64,000 bases of DNA from Sulfurospirillum sp036802865 (lineage in GTDB: Bacteria > Campylobacterota > Campylobacteria > Campylobacterales > Sulfurospirillaceae), in the NCBI RefSeq assembly GCF_036802865.1, contig NZ_DAIRVK010000004.1:1-64000 (forward strand). The letters are read 5' to 3'. Positions 23,127-32,386 of this stretch are shown here, piece after piece. The notes beneath the pieces were generated by a model. It did not search any database. It was not told where the DNA came from and was given only the letters and a program-made list of their open reading frames with translations. The position numbers and the translations under genes were made by a program. The stretch's first letter is position 1; each line of letters starts with the position of its first letter.

Positions 23127-24374
23127 ATGTTACATAAAACAGACTACAACTTTAGGCTGAGGGACAGCATTATTGGGTTGCAGTTTTTATTTGTTGCCTT
23201 TGGGGCGCTGGTACTTGTACCCATTTTAACAGGGCTTGATCCCAATGTTGCTCTTTTCACTGCAGGATTTGGAACACTTCTGTTTCAACTGACAACACGT
23301 GAGCAGATTCCTCCCATTTTTTTAGCGTCATCGTTTTCTTTTATAGCGCCAATTATTTATGGGCTTAAAACATGGGGATTGGCTGGAACACTGTGTGGAT
23401 TGGCTGCTGCTGGAATATTCTACTTTTTCTTGAGTATTGTAGTGCGTCTTAAAGGTTCAGATTTTTTACACAAACTTTTTCCTGCTGTCGTTGTAGGCCC
23501 TGTTATTATGACCATTGGTTTGATCCTCTCTCCTGTTGCGGTCAACATGGCAATGGGTAAAACGGGTGATGGTGCGATTGTCTTAGTTCCTCTTCATCAA
23601 GCGATGATGGTCTCTATGTCCGCACTTATTGTCACGCTTTTAGTAGCGCTTTTAGGTAAAGGGGTGCTTCGGTTACTACCGATTTTATGCGGTATTATTG
23701 CAGGCTATAGTGTCTCCCTTCTTTTGGGCATTGTCAGTTTTGACTCTGTTGCTAAAGCGGCTTGGTTTGCAATGCCAAATTTTGTTTTCCCCGAATGGAA
23801 TCTTGAAGCGATTATCTATATTTTACCGATAGCCATTGCTCCAGCAGTAGAGCATGTAGGTGGTATTTTAACGATTAGTAATGTCACAAAGACGGATTAT
23901 TTGAAAAAACCAGGTTTGAAAACGACACTTTTAGGCGATGCTATTGCGACAACAGCGGCATCTATGCTTGGAGGTCCTCCAAATACAACGTATTCAGAAG
24001 TAACGGGCGCGGTAACGATTACTAAGGCATACAATCCTGCCATTATGACATGGGCGGCAATTTTTGCGATTGTATTGGCATTTGTTGGTAAATTAGGCGG
24101 TCTTTTAGCGACGATCCCCGTTCCCGTTATGGGCGGTATTTTGCTCCTTTTATTCGGCATTATCGCTTCCATTGGTTTAGGAACGATGGTAAGAGAGCAA
24201 GTGGATATGAATGACCCTCGCAATATGATTATTGTTTCAATGGTTTTAGTCTTAGCGATTGGTGGTATGGTTGTTGATATGGGTGGCGTGGCATTTAGTG
24301 GTATTGGTTTAGGTGCGATTGTGGGTATTGTGCTCAATTTGGTCTTGCCAAAAGGGCATCATGTTAGTGAGTAG
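23127..24374 (+). CDS. NCS2-family nucleobase (uracil/xanthine) permease
   Basis: 415 residues from ATG at 23127, with AGAGG 6 bases before it; the upstream GTG at 23121 overlaps that site. About 12-14 membrane helices. The NCS2 substrate motif appears as AIAPAVEHVGGILTISNV, with the conserved Glu, and the family sequence LGGPPNTTYSEVTGAVTITKAYNP is intact. This group includes UraA-type uracil:proton symporters; uracil is most likely but xanthine cannot be excluded. The alanine symporter gene follows after 12 bases. Confidence 0.88.
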   Translation: MLHKTDYNFRLRDSIIGLQFLFVAFGALVLVPILTGLDPNVALFTAGFGTLLFQLTTREQIPPIFLASSFSFIAPIIYGLKTWGLAGTLCGLAAAGIFYFFLSIVVRLKGSDFLHKLFPAVVVGPVIMTIGLILSPVAVNMAMGKTGDGAIVLVPLHQAMMVSMSALIVTLLVALLGKGVLRLLPILCGIIAGYSVSLLLGIVSFDSVAKAAWFAMPNFVFPEWNLEAIIYILPIAIAPAVEHVGGILTISNVTKTDYLKKPGLKTTLLGDAIATTAASMLGGPPNTTYSEVTGAVTITKAYNPAIMTWAAIFAIVLAFVGKLGGLLATIPVPVMGGILLLLFGIIASIGLGTMVREQVDMNDPRNMIIVSMVLVLAIGGMVVDMGGVAFSGIGLGAIVGIVLNLVLPKGHHVSE

Positions 24375-24386
24375 TAAGGAAGATAG

Positions 24387-25718
24387 ATGGAATTGATTGA
24401 AAAATTGGTAGCAACCCTTTCAGGCATTGTTTGGGGTGCTCCAATGTTAGTGTTATTGGTAGGAACGGGACTTTATTTAACAATTATTTTACGGGGTATG
24501 CAGTTTTGGGCACTACCGCATGCGATGAAGCTAATTTTTCATAAAGAGCATGATGGAGAGGGTGAAATCAGTCACTTTGCAGCGCTTATGACGGCACTTG
24601 CCGCAACAGTGGGGATTGGTAATATTGTCGGTGTTGCAACAGCAATTGCTTTGGGCGGACCTGGGGCTGTTTTTTGGATGTGGATGACAGGACTTGTGGG
24701 AATGGCGACGAAGTATTCGGAAGCTGTTTTAGCTGTCAAGTATCGTCAACGTGGGCATCATCACGGTTTTAAAGGTGGACCAATGTACTACCTCACTTAT
24801 GGTCTTAAAATGCCAAAGTTGGGTATGGCATTTGCTATTTTTACGGCTATTGCTGCGTTTGGCATTGGTAACATGACCCAAGCGAATGCTGTTGCTCAAA
24901 TTTTATATACAGAAATGGCAATCCCAACATGGATTACAGGCGTGGTTCTTTTAACATTAACTGCTGTGGTTATTTTAGGTGGTATTAAATCGATCGGTAA
25001 CTTTACCTCATTTCTTGTTCCATTTATGATTCTTGTCTATGTTTCAGTTTCGCTTGTTATTTTAGCAATGAATATTGATAAATTAGGTGACGCCTTTAGC
25101 CTCATCTTTTACCATGCATTTAATCCTATTGCGGCAGGTGGTGGATTTGTTGGTGCAACAATGGCAGCCGCTATTCGTTACGGTGTCGCGAGGGGTGTTT
25201 TCTCTAATGAATCTGGTCTTGGTTCAGCACCAATAGCAGCAGCAGCAGCTAAAACAAATGACCCCGTACGCCAAGCTTTAGTCAGTATGACACAAACATT
25301 TATTGATACATTGGTTGTGTGTACGATGACAGCGCTTATTATTTTGATTTCTCCATTTTGGCAGCAAGGTGTAAGTCCAAGTGCTATTACCATGCAGAGT
25401 TTTCAGCTCTATCTTGGCTCTTTTGGCGGAATTGTTGTTATTATTTCAACTGTATTGTTCGCGTATTCAACCATTTTAGGATGGAGTTATTACGGTGAAA
25501 AAGCATTTGAGTACATCTTTGGTGAACGTTTCATTCGCCTGTACAGAGTTCTTTTTATTGCAGGTGTGATGGTGGGCTCAATGCTCAAACTTGAGTTTGT
25601 TTGGAACTTCTCTGATCTTACCAATGGTTTGATGGCAATTCCAAATCTTATAGCACTTCTTTTGCTTTCGAAAGTCATTTCGTCAGAAAGTAAGCGCTAT
25701 TTTGAGAGTCTTAAATAA
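24387..25718 (+). CDS. Sodium:alanine symporter (AGCS family)
   Basis: 443 residues, about 11 membrane helices. The signatures GGPGAVFWMWMTGLVGMATKYSEAVLAVKYR and ARGVFSNESGLGSAPIAAAAAKT are typical of AGCS carriers (AlsT/DagA/AgcS), which import alanine or glycine with sodium. GGAAG precedes the ATG. It lies between the nucleobase permease and the metallophosphoesterase in a closely packed plus-strand run, possibly one transcript from 23127 to 27394. Confidence 0.93.
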   Translation: MELIEKLVATLSGIVWGAPMLVLLVGTGLYLTIILRGMQFWALPHAMKLIFHKEHDGEGEISHFAALMTALAATVGIGNIVGVATAIALGGPGAVFWMWMTGLVGMATKYSEAVLAVKYRQRGHHHGFKGGPMYYLTYGLKMPKLGMAFAIFTAIAAFGIGNMTQANAVAQILYTEMAIPTWITGVVLLTLTAVVILGGIKSIGNFTSFLVPFMILVYVSVSLVILAMNIDKLGDAFSLIFYHAFNPIAAGGGFVGATMAAAIRYGVARGVFSNESGLGSAPIAAAAAKTNDPVRQALVSMTQTFIDTLVVCTMTALIILISPFWQQGVSPSAITMQSFQLYLGSFGGIVVIISTVLFAYSTILGWSYYGEKAFEYIFGERFIRLYRVLFIAGVMVGSMLKLEFVWNFSDLTNGLMAIPNLIALLLLSKVISSESKRYFESLK

Positions 25719-25733
25719 GGAAAAAGCAGAAGC

Positions 25734-26855
25734 ATGTTTCGCCTCTCTTTTGCGTTTGCAGCGATTGCTGTTTTAATGCTTATCAATTTTTACAGTTACA
25801 AGCGCTTTCTAAAGCGCTTGGATCTTTTTTTCAGATATCAGAGCGTGATTAAAGGTGTGATGATTCTTATCACACTGTGCGAAATCTTTTACTTTTTAGT
25901 CCTTCGCCTAGACAACCTTGATCCTTTGCTCTATTCACTTTTCTCGGCAATGCTGGGCGTCTCTTTTATGCTTTTTTGTGTCTCTATCATCTATGATTTA
26001 TTTCATATTCCTTACGCCAAAATACCGTATGATTATTCAAGGCGTATGTTTGTCAAAATGGTTTTTGATGTGACGATGCTCATTTTAGCGCTTTCTTACA
26101 TGACCAAAGGGTTTATCAATGGTATGAAGGCACCAATAATTAAAGAAGTCGATGTATACATTTCAGGGCTTAAAAAAGAGCTGTGTATTGTACAGGTTAC
26201 AGACGTGCATATCGGAAAGACATTGGGCAAAGCCTTTATAGATGATATGGTAAAACAGATCAATACCCTAAATGCAGATATTGTTGTTATTACAGGTGAC
26301 TTGGTAGATATGCCAGTGGAGCAAATTGGCAATAAATTGGATACTTTGAAAGAAATTAAAAGTCGTTTGGGTGTGTACTATGTACCTGGAAATCATGAGT
26401 ATTTTTACGGGGTACATAAAATTATGGAGCATGTAAAATCTTTAGGTATTCATGTACTTTCCAATCGCTCAATGGTGATTAATGAAACGATTAACCTTGC
26501 AGGCGTCATGGATATGATGGGAAGACGTTTTGATTTTGAACCACCTGATCTTAAGCAAGCTCTGCGAGATGTCGTACCAGCGTTACCTACCATTTTACTT
26601 TCACATCAGCCCAAAATTGTTAAAGAGATGAAAGATGAAAAAATCGATCTTATCCTTTCAGGACATACGCATGGTGGACAGATTTTTCCATTTGGTCTTT
26701 TGGTGCTTTTGGATCAACCTTATTTAAGCGGTCTTTACCAACATTCAAAACGCACGCAAGTTTTTGTGAGTAATGGTGCTGGTTACTGGGGCCCTGCGGT
26801 GCGCATTATGGCGCCAAGTGAAATTGTTAAACTTACTCTTAAAGTCAAAGTATGA
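25734..26855 (+). CDS. Membrane-anchored metallophosphoesterase
   Basis: 373 residues. Four hydrophobic helices fill the first 125 residues. A calcineurin-like phosphoesterase domain follows with all metal-site motifs: TDVHIGK (about 156), GDLVDM (about 189), GNHEYF (about 219), LSHQPKI and GHTHGGQIFPFG (about 310). This layout matches YkuE/YaeI-type proteins, some of which act on lipid or UDP-diacylglucosamine-like phosphate bonds at the membrane; the substrate here is not known. The stop overlaps the lipoprotein start as ATGA. Confidence 0.88.
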   Translation: MFRLSFAFAAIAVLMLINFYSYKRFLKRLDLFFRYQSVIKGVMILITLCEIFYFLVLRLDNLDPLLYSLFSAMLGVSFMLFCVSIIYDLFHIPYAKIPYDYSRRMFVKMVFDVTMLILALSYMTKGFINGMKAPIIKEVDVYISGLKKELCIVQVTDVHIGKTLGKAFIDDMVKQINTLNADIVVITGDLVDMPVEQIGNKLDTLKEIKSRLGVYYVPGNHEYFYGVHKIMEHVKSLGIHVLSNRSMVINETINLAGVMDMMGRRFDFEPPDLKQALRDVVPALPTILLSHQPKIVKEMKDEKIDLILSGHTHGGQIFPFGLLVLLDQPYLSGLYQHSKRTQVFVSNGAGYWGPAVRIMAPSEIVKLTLKVKV

Positions 26856-27394
26856 AATCATTTTTAGCACTTATCATTGTTGCACTTTTTCTTGGGGGAT
26901 GTAGTGTCAAGCAAGAAACATTACAAGTAACGCCTGACAAAGTACAGCAACTTACCACAGAACTGACCAGTTTAGGGCACGATATAGATTATCAAGAAGC
27001 ACGTATGTTTGCGTATGAAGCGCTGTTGTACCCACAGATTTTAGCTGAGCGATACGGCTTAGTTTATCCTCCAACATTTCATAACTTTTTGATCAACACC
27101 GGAATTAAAGATCGAGGTCTTTGCTACCAATGGAGTGAAGATATGATCACCCATCTTAAAGGTTTGAAGTATCAAAGTTTTGATTTGCGCTGGGGTGTTG
27201 CCAATAAGGGTGAATTCGATGAGCATAATTCCGTGGTTGTTGTTGCCAAAGGTGCGCCATTTCGTACCGGAGTCTTGATCGATCCATGGCGAAATTCAGG
27301 AACACTTTACTGGGCGAAACTAGGAGATGACCCTACGTATAAATGGGTTGAAAATATTGAACGAAGTCGTTATTATGGGACAGTTGGGCGTTAA
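26852..27394 (+). CDS. Uncharacterised lipoprotein
   Basis: 180 residues. The signal peptide ends in the lipobox LGGC at residue 17. The mature domain has conserved-looking features (YEALLYPQILAERYGLVYPPTFHNFLINTGIKDRGLCYQWSEDM, then RTGVLIDPWRNSGTLYWAKL) that I know only from hypothetical proteins of Campylobacterota. The arrangement of GLCYQW, an HNS motif and DPW suggests a papain/NlpC-like Cys-His-Asp order, but that is a guess. It overlaps the metallophosphoesterase by four bases and converges with a methyltransferase gene, also by four bases. Confidence 0.7.
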   Translation: MKSFLALIIVALFLGGCSVKQETLQVTPDKVQQLTTELTSLGHDIDYQEARMFAYEALLYPQILAERYGLVYPPTFHNFLINTGIKDRGLCYQWSEDMITHLKGLKYQSFDLRWGVANKGEFDEHNSVVVVAKGAPFRTGVLIDPWRNSGTLYWAKLGDDPTYKWVENIERSRYYGTVGR

Positions 27395-28002
27395 TTTGGT
27401 GCAATTTTTTGTAAAATAATACGAATGACACTTGCCCGCCCTATATGCTTATCCCCTTCATTGAGAAGCACAACTTCTTGTGCTAGCTTGTGCACTTTAC
27501 ATGGAAGAAGTTTTAGGATGTCAAGAATATCGTTCAAGTCATAGAGTGAAGCACTATTCTTAGGTCCTCCACTTTCAAAGTGGATTTGACTTTCACTAAA
27601 AAGTTCTGCAATAAAATAACCATTAGGCTTAAGCGCTAGAAGCGCTTTTTCAAAAAGCATTTTTTGATTTTGTTTCAGGAGCTGAAGGTAAGTACAAATT
27701 ACGGCATCGTAGAGTTCTTCAGGCTCCCAATACTCTATGCGTGTATGACGTGTTTTAATAAAAACGTAACACTCTTTCGCACGCCTACGCAGTTTCATCA
27801 GTGCTACATCTGAAATATCTAGTGCTTCGACTTCAAGCCCTTTGTCAGCTAAATAAATGGCATTACGACCCTCTCCTTCAGCTAAACACATCACTTTTTT
27901 AGCGCTTAGCAGGAGTTCGGTATTTTCTTTGATAAAATTGTTTGGGGCTTCGCCATAGATGAAATTTTTTGTTTGAAATTTTTTATTCCAAAATGCTTGC
28001 AT
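27391..28002 (-). CDS. SAM-dependent methyltransferase (TehB-like)
   Basis: 203 residues. The start WNKKFQTKNFIYGEAPNNFI is the family's typical entry, and motif I is MCLAEGEGRNAIYLADKGLEVEALDIS, in the style of TehB/thiopurine-type class I methyltransferases. Later AVICTYLQLLKQNQKMLFEKALLALKPNGYFIAELF supplies motifs II and III. Such enzymes often methylate and detoxify small metalloid or thiol compounds; a specific substrate is not assigned. It is divergent from the FmdE-like gene across a dyad-containing gap. Confidence 0.85.
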   Translation of the reverse strand: MQAFWNKKFQTKNFIYGEAPNNFIKENTELLLSAKKVMCLAEGEGRNAIYLADKGLEVEALDISDVALMKLRRRAKECYVFIKTRHTRIEYWEPEELYDAVICTYLQLLKQNQKMLFEKALLALKPNGYFIAELFSESQIHFESGGPKNSASLYDLNDILDILKLLPCKVHKLAQEVVLLNEGDKHIGRASVIRIILQKIAPN

Positions 28003-28029
28003 CTGCCACCTTCATCTTTTTTCACTTTT

Positions 28030-28079
28030 ATTGTAACACAATTTAAATCAATGACATCCTTTTTGAATTGCGTTACAAT
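28030..28079. repeat. Inverted repeat in a divergent promoter region
   Basis: The 15-base arms 28030-28044 and 28065-28079 match in 14 positions around a 20-base centre. Each arm ends outward in TTACAAT, a -10-like sequence, so the dyad could place divergent promoters or serve as an operator for both genes. Confidence 0.5.
28051..28079 (+). promoter_or_regulatory. Probable sigma-70 promoter of the FmdE-like gene
   Basis: ATGACA (28051-28056), a 17-base spacer and TACAAT (28074-28079), 25 bases before the start codon. The -10 lies in the right arm of the inverted repeat. Confidence 0.55.
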
Positions 28080-28104
28080 CTTCGCATTCAATCAAGGAGT
28101 AACT

Positions 28105-28698
28105 ATGAAATATCCAGCTTTTTTTGATACAACCCAAACCATTACCCTCTACGATCCACTTTCAGAAGTTTTGGGTGCATTTGAAGACGGCGCAATCACT
28201 TTTGGTTACCTTGATGTGGTTAAAAGTGCTGGACATAGTTGTCCTACAATGGCGGGAGCTTATCTGATGATTCGCGAAGGACTCAAGGCCTTATTTCCAA
28301 ATGAATTACCAATGCGAGGCTCTATCGATATTTCTTTTAAAGAGAATCAAAACGATGGCACAACAGGCGTTATAGCCAATGCTTTTTCTCTGATTACCGG
28401 CGCTACAGATACATGGGGTTTTAAGGGTTTAGGCGGTAACTATGTCCGCAAAAATTTGATGCATTTTAAAGCAGATATACCATTGCAGGTAAGAATAAAG
28501 CGCCTTGATACCAACGCTTTTGTAGATGTGGCATATGATCCTCAAACGATTATCATCGAACCTGCGATGCAACCTTTAATGAAAAAGCTACTTACTGGAA
28601 TACTCAATGAGGAAGAAAAAGCGTCATTTTCACAGATGTGGCAGAAGAGGGTAGCCCAAATTTTAGAAAATTTTGATAAAGTAATAGTTATAAAATAA
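28105..28698 (+). CDS. FmdE-domain protein
   Basis: 197 residues from ATG at 28105, which has AAGGAG 6 bases upstream; the reading frame is open well before that but without support. The segment SAGHSCPTMAGAYLMIREGLKALFPNELPMRG resembles the HGHxCPG motif of FmdE, a protein of the archaeal molybdenum formylmethanofuran dehydrogenase operon. FmdE domains bind metal with His and Cys residues and occur widely in bacteria without methanogenesis. Here the motif reads H-S-C-P-T. A role in molybdenum enzyme maturation or metal handling is possible but unproven. The next gene starts 23 bases after the stop. Confidence 0.75.
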   Translation: MKYPAFFDTTQTITLYDPLSEVLGAFEDGAITFGYLDVVKSAGHSCPTMAGAYLMIREGLKALFPNELPMRGSIDISFKENQNDGTTGVIANAFSLITGATDTWGFKGLGGNYVRKNLMHFKADIPLQVRIKRLDTNAFVDVAYDPQTIIIEPAMQPLMKKLLTGILNEEEKASFSQMWQKRVAQILENFDKVIVIK

Positions 28699-28721
28699 AC
28701 CCAATTTAGCCGGAGTGTTCA

Positions 28722-31607
28722 TTGCTGAGCTTAAAAAAACAAAATATTACCAGATGGATTGTTTTTTTGCCAGCATTTGCCATTTTGCTTACCTTCTCCA
28801 TTACGCTCGCTATTGTTATTACCGCAGAACGTGCTGAGTATCAAAAGTCACTTGAAAATACACGTATTGCTTATGTAAAACGCTCTAAAGCTCAAGCCCA
28901 AGAGCGTATTGATAAACTCATTGATTACGTCAATGACAATGAAAAATTTGTGATGAATGAAGCCAAAGATGAGATTAAAAATATTGTCAATCTTGCCTAT
29001 CAAATCATCAATGATATTTACATCGAAAACCCAAATCTTCCTCGCGAAAAGATTTTGGAAAAAATCAAAAGTAAACTGAGAGATACACGTTTTTTCAATG
29101 ATTTAAGTGGCTATTATTATATTTTTGACTTTCATGGTATCTGCGTCATGCATGGTGTGAACAAAGAGCTGGAAGGACAAAACTTTTTCAATGCACAAGA
29201 TGCTTCTGGACGGTATTTTATTCAAAATGCCATTACCCGTTTTCAGACAGAAGAGGCATTCGCTTCGACATGGCGTTGGCAAAATCCTAAAGATGATATC
29301 TCTCGTAAAAAAATAGGTTATCAAAAGCGTTTTGAACCTTTAGGTATTTTTATTGGCAGTGGCCGTTATGAAGATGAAATAAGAGACCGCGTCAAAAAAG
29401 AGACCCAGAAATTGTTGCTCAATACCAAATATGGTGAATATGGTTATATCTTTGCTTATGATTATGCAGGTAACACGATCGCACATGGTGATAACTCTTT
29501 GGTTGGGAAAAATAGGCTTGATGTAACTACAAATGGTCAATTTATCATTAAAGACATTGTGGAAGGTGGAAAGAGAAACCTAGAGGGTTTCTTTATGAGT
29601 TATATGGCATCGTATCATCCAACAGCACAAGATCGCAGTAAAATCTCCTTTATTCGACCGATTCCTCAGTTCGAGTGGGTGATTGGCACAGGGGCTTATC
29701 TTTCTGAAGAAAATAATGCACTCTTAGAACAAGAGCAAGTATTGAAAAACAAAATGCAATCAACTATTATCAATATGCTTGCTGTATCGTTGATTATTAT
29801 GCTCCTTGTTATGGGCATTATGTTTTTTATCTCAACAAAATTGCGCTCTGTTTTATCACGTTATGAGAACCATTTGCTCCTTAGTAACAAACAAATTCGT
29901 GAGCAAAAACTCGTTTTTGAAACGCTATACCAAAAGTCAGCCGATGGTATTTGGCTTCTTAAAGAGGGTATTTTTGTCGATTGTAATGAAGCCATTGTCA
30001 AGATGTTTAAGGCAAAAGACAAACAAGCGTTGATTAATGTAACGTTATCTGATCTCTCTCCTGAGTTACAACCAGATGATCAAAGCTCGTATGAAAAAGC
30101 ACTTTGGATGAATGCTCTTGCTTCGCAACAGGGCATTCATAAATTTGAGTGGCAAGCACGCGCTTGTGATGGAGCACTTTTTTGGATCAGTATTATGATG
30201 ACAACCATTCGCATGGATAAAGGTATCATCCAACACTGTTCGGTCAGAGATATTACGATTCGAAAAGAGTTAGAAGAGGAAAATAAAAAGCAGAAAAAAC
30301 TCCTCATGCATCAAATAGAACATGATACGCTTACGGGACTTCCCAATCGTAATCTTTTGCAAGACAGGCTTACTCAATCAATCAAAAAAGCGAGTCGTGA
30401 TGGCAAGGTACTTGGTATCATGTTTGTAGATGTTGATAAATTTAAAAGTGTTAATGACTCTCTCGGGCATGATGCTGGGGATATGCTTTTAAAAACGATT
30501 GCACAGCGTATGCGGGGCAGTGTTCGCGAAACCGATACCGTAGCGCGTCTGAGTGGTGATGAGTTCATTGTACTGCTTGATGGCTGTAAAGATGTCAGCG
30601 ATATTTTTATTGCCATTAAAAAGCTGGTTTCTTCGTTTCAAGAGCCTTTTTTACTCGGCAATGAAAGCTTCAAGATCACGATGAGTATTGGTGTGAGTGT
30701 TTATCCCAATGATGGTGAAACAGCGAGTAAATTGCTTAAAAATGCTGATATCGCGATGTATAAAGCTAAGTCTAAAGGCCGCAATCGCTATGTCTTTTTT
30801 GACCAAGAGATGAATCAAGAGACCAACGAACATCTTGAAGTGGAAAAAAGTTTACACAAAGCGTTGGAAAACAATGAATTTGTTGTTTTTTATCAACCTC
30901 AGATCAATCTTCAGACGGATAAAATTGTAGGTTTTGAAGCGTTAATTCGGTGGAATCACCCTACCCGTGGGCTTACTGCTCCAGGCTATTTTATACATAT
31001 CGCAGAAGAGAGTGAGCTGATTGTTGATATTGGTAGTTGGGTTATCCTCGAAGTAATGCGCCAGATTAAAGCGTGGTATGACATGGGTTTGGATCCTGGC
31101 AAAACGGCGATCAATATCGCAGGAAAACAGCTTGAGTCAGCTAACTTGGTAGCTTTTATGATCCAAAGTTTACGTGAGAGTGGGTGTAAACCAGAGTGGA
31201 TCGAGATGGAGATTGTAGAACGGTTTATTATGAAAGACACCTCCAAATCCATAGCCCTTCTAAAGCGCTTTCGTGAACTGGGTGTGGATATTTCCATTGA
31301 TGACTTTGGAACGGGGCACTCTTCCTTAGCATACCTCAAACAACTGCCTATTACAAAACTCAAAATAGACCAAAGTTTTGTACAAAATTTAGAAGACAGT
31401 CAAGAAGATCGTGCGATTGCGCGCACTATCATTGAACTTGGGCGAGGGCTTGGGCTTAAAGTACTGGCTGAAGGTGTTGAAACAGCAGGACAAAAAGAGT
31501 TTATTTACGGTAATGGATGTGAATTGATGCAAGGTTATCTCTTTAGCAAACCGGTGCGTGCTGAAGATGCGGAACTCTTATTAAAAAATCAAGCACACAT
31601 GTTATAA
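28722..31607 (+). CDS. Cache-PAS-GGDEF-EAL cyclic-di-GMP turnover protein
   Basis: 961 residues from TTG at 28722 with GGAG 7 bases upstream. TM1 at about 11-33 and TM2 at about 350-372 bracket a periplasmic sensor of two Cache-type modules (YYYIFDFHGICVMHG near 130 and YGYIFAYDYAGNTIAHG near 239). A PAS domain (about 398-515), GGDEF domain (533-690) and EAL domain (705-955) follow. The cyclase motif reads SGDEF with an RETD inhibitory site five residues before it; the EAL motif is intact (FEALIRWNHP, DDFGTG). It may make or break cyclic-di-GMP in response to a periplasmic small molecule. Motility or attachment is the usual target. Confidence 0.92.
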   Translation: MLSLKKQNITRWIVFLPAFAILLTFSITLAIVITAERAEYQKSLENTRIAYVKRSKAQAQERIDKLIDYVNDNEKFVMNEAKDEIKNIVNLAYQIINDIYIENPNLPREKILEKIKSKLRDTRFFNDLSGYYYIFDFHGICVMHGVNKELEGQNFFNAQDASGRYFIQNAITRFQTEEAFASTWRWQNPKDDISRKKIGYQKRFEPLGIFIGSGRYEDEIRDRVKKETQKLLLNTKYGEYGYIFAYDYAGNTIAHGDNSLVGKNRLDVTTNGQFIIKDIVEGGKRNLEGFFMSYMASYHPTAQDRSKISFIRPIPQFEWVIGTGAYLSEENNALLEQEQVLKNKMQSTIINMLAVSLIIMLLVMGIMFFISTKLRSVLSRYENHLLLSNKQIREQKLVFETLYQKSADGIWLLKEGIFVDCNEAIVKMFKAKDKQALINVTLSDLSPELQPDDQSSYEKALWMNALASQQGIHKFEWQARACDGALFWISIMMTTIRMDKGIIQHCSVRDITIRKELEEENKKQKKLLMHQIEHDTLTGLPNRNLLQDRLTQSIKKASRDGKVLGIMFVDVDKFKSVNDSLGHDAGDMLLKTIAQRMRGSVRETDTVARLSGDEFIVLLDGCKDVSDIFIAIKKLVSSFQEPFLLGNESFKITMSIGVSVYPNDGETASKLLKNADIAMYKAKSKGRNRYVFFDQEMNQETNEHLEVEKSLHKALENNEFVVFYQPQINLQTDKIVGFEALIRWNHPTRGLTAPGYFIHIAEESELIVDIGSWVILEVMRQIKAWYDMGLDPGKTAINIAGKQLESANLVAFMIQSLRESGCKPEWIEMEIVERFIMKDTSKSIALLKRFRELGVDISIDDFGTGHSSLAYLKQLPITKLKIDQSFVQNLEDSQEDRAIARTIIELGRGLGLKVLAEGVETAGQKEFIYGNGCELMQGYLFSKPVRAEDAELLLKNQAHML

Positions 31608-31639
31608 TCACACTGAAAATGTTTAAATAGGGCAAAGCA

Positions 31640-32386
31640 ATGAGACGAAGAGATTTTTTAGGATTAATGGGGGCTACACTTACAGGGAGTCTTGCGCAAG
31701 CAGATGAGCTAAAACACCCCGATATTTGGCTTAAAGAAGAACAAAAAGCTGTTTTTGAATCTGTTATTAAAAAGCTTGAAATGGTTGAAAATACTGTTGG
31801 ATATGCCAAATTTAATCTAATTTCATTTGATGAAACTCTAAAAATTGCTAAAAATTTTCCTAAAATTGGGGCATTCACTCCTACTGAGACGGCTTATATT
31901 GAAGAAGTATTTTACACGGATCCTGCTATTTATGGCTTTTATGGCAAACGCACAGTTGAAAATTTGAGCGACGTTGTTAGTGAAAAAGATGTTATTAAAA
32001 TTGAAGGTACGGGGCATTATGTCTATCGTGGACGTTCTCATGAGCTTTTACTTGGGATTATGCACGATGTAGGGAAAACGATCATCTTAACTTCAGGTGT
32101 ACGTGCGACCATGAAACAACTATCTCTTCATCTCGATAAAATTAAAAGCGAACATGGAAATATTACCGTCGCAGCACGTTCTTTGGTTCCCCCTGCGTAT
32201 TCTTATCACTCAATCGGTGATTTTGATGTGGGTAAAAAAGGGTGGGGACACCAAAATTTTACAGCTAATTTTGCACGTACAGAAGAGTTTTGGAATTTAC
32301 AAAGACTCTCTTATGTCTCTATGCGTTATACGATTGGAAACGGTGATGGTGTCAGGTTTGAGCCTTGGCATGTGAAAATTGTATAG
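31640..32386 (+). CDS. M15-type (VanY-like) D,D-carboxypeptidase, putative
   Basis: 248 residues. The N-terminus MRRRDFLGLMGATLTGSLAQA has a twin-arginine motif followed by a short hydrophobic stretch, suggesting Tat export. Zinc-site motifs of the M15 family are visible: SYHSIGDFDVG (about 189-199; the His and the second Asp) and EPWHV (about 240; the final His). VanY/DacA-like enzymes trim D-Ala from peptidoglycan stem peptides. The exact bond cut is uncertain, and cell-shape roles are plausible in spiral Campylobacterota. tsaD begins on the next base after its stop. Confidence 0.8.
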   Translation: MRRRDFLGLMGATLTGSLAQADELKHPDIWLKEEQKAVFESVIKKLEMVENTVGYAKFNLISFDETLKIAKNFPKIGAFTPTETAYIEEVFYTDPAIYGFYGKRTVENLSDVVSEKDVIKIEGTGHYVYRGRSHELLLGIMHDVGKTIILTSGVRATMKQLSLHLDKIKSEHGNITVAARSLVPPAYSYHSIGDFDVGKKGWGHQNFTANFARTEEFWNLQRLSYVSMRYTIGNGDGVRFEPWHVKIV

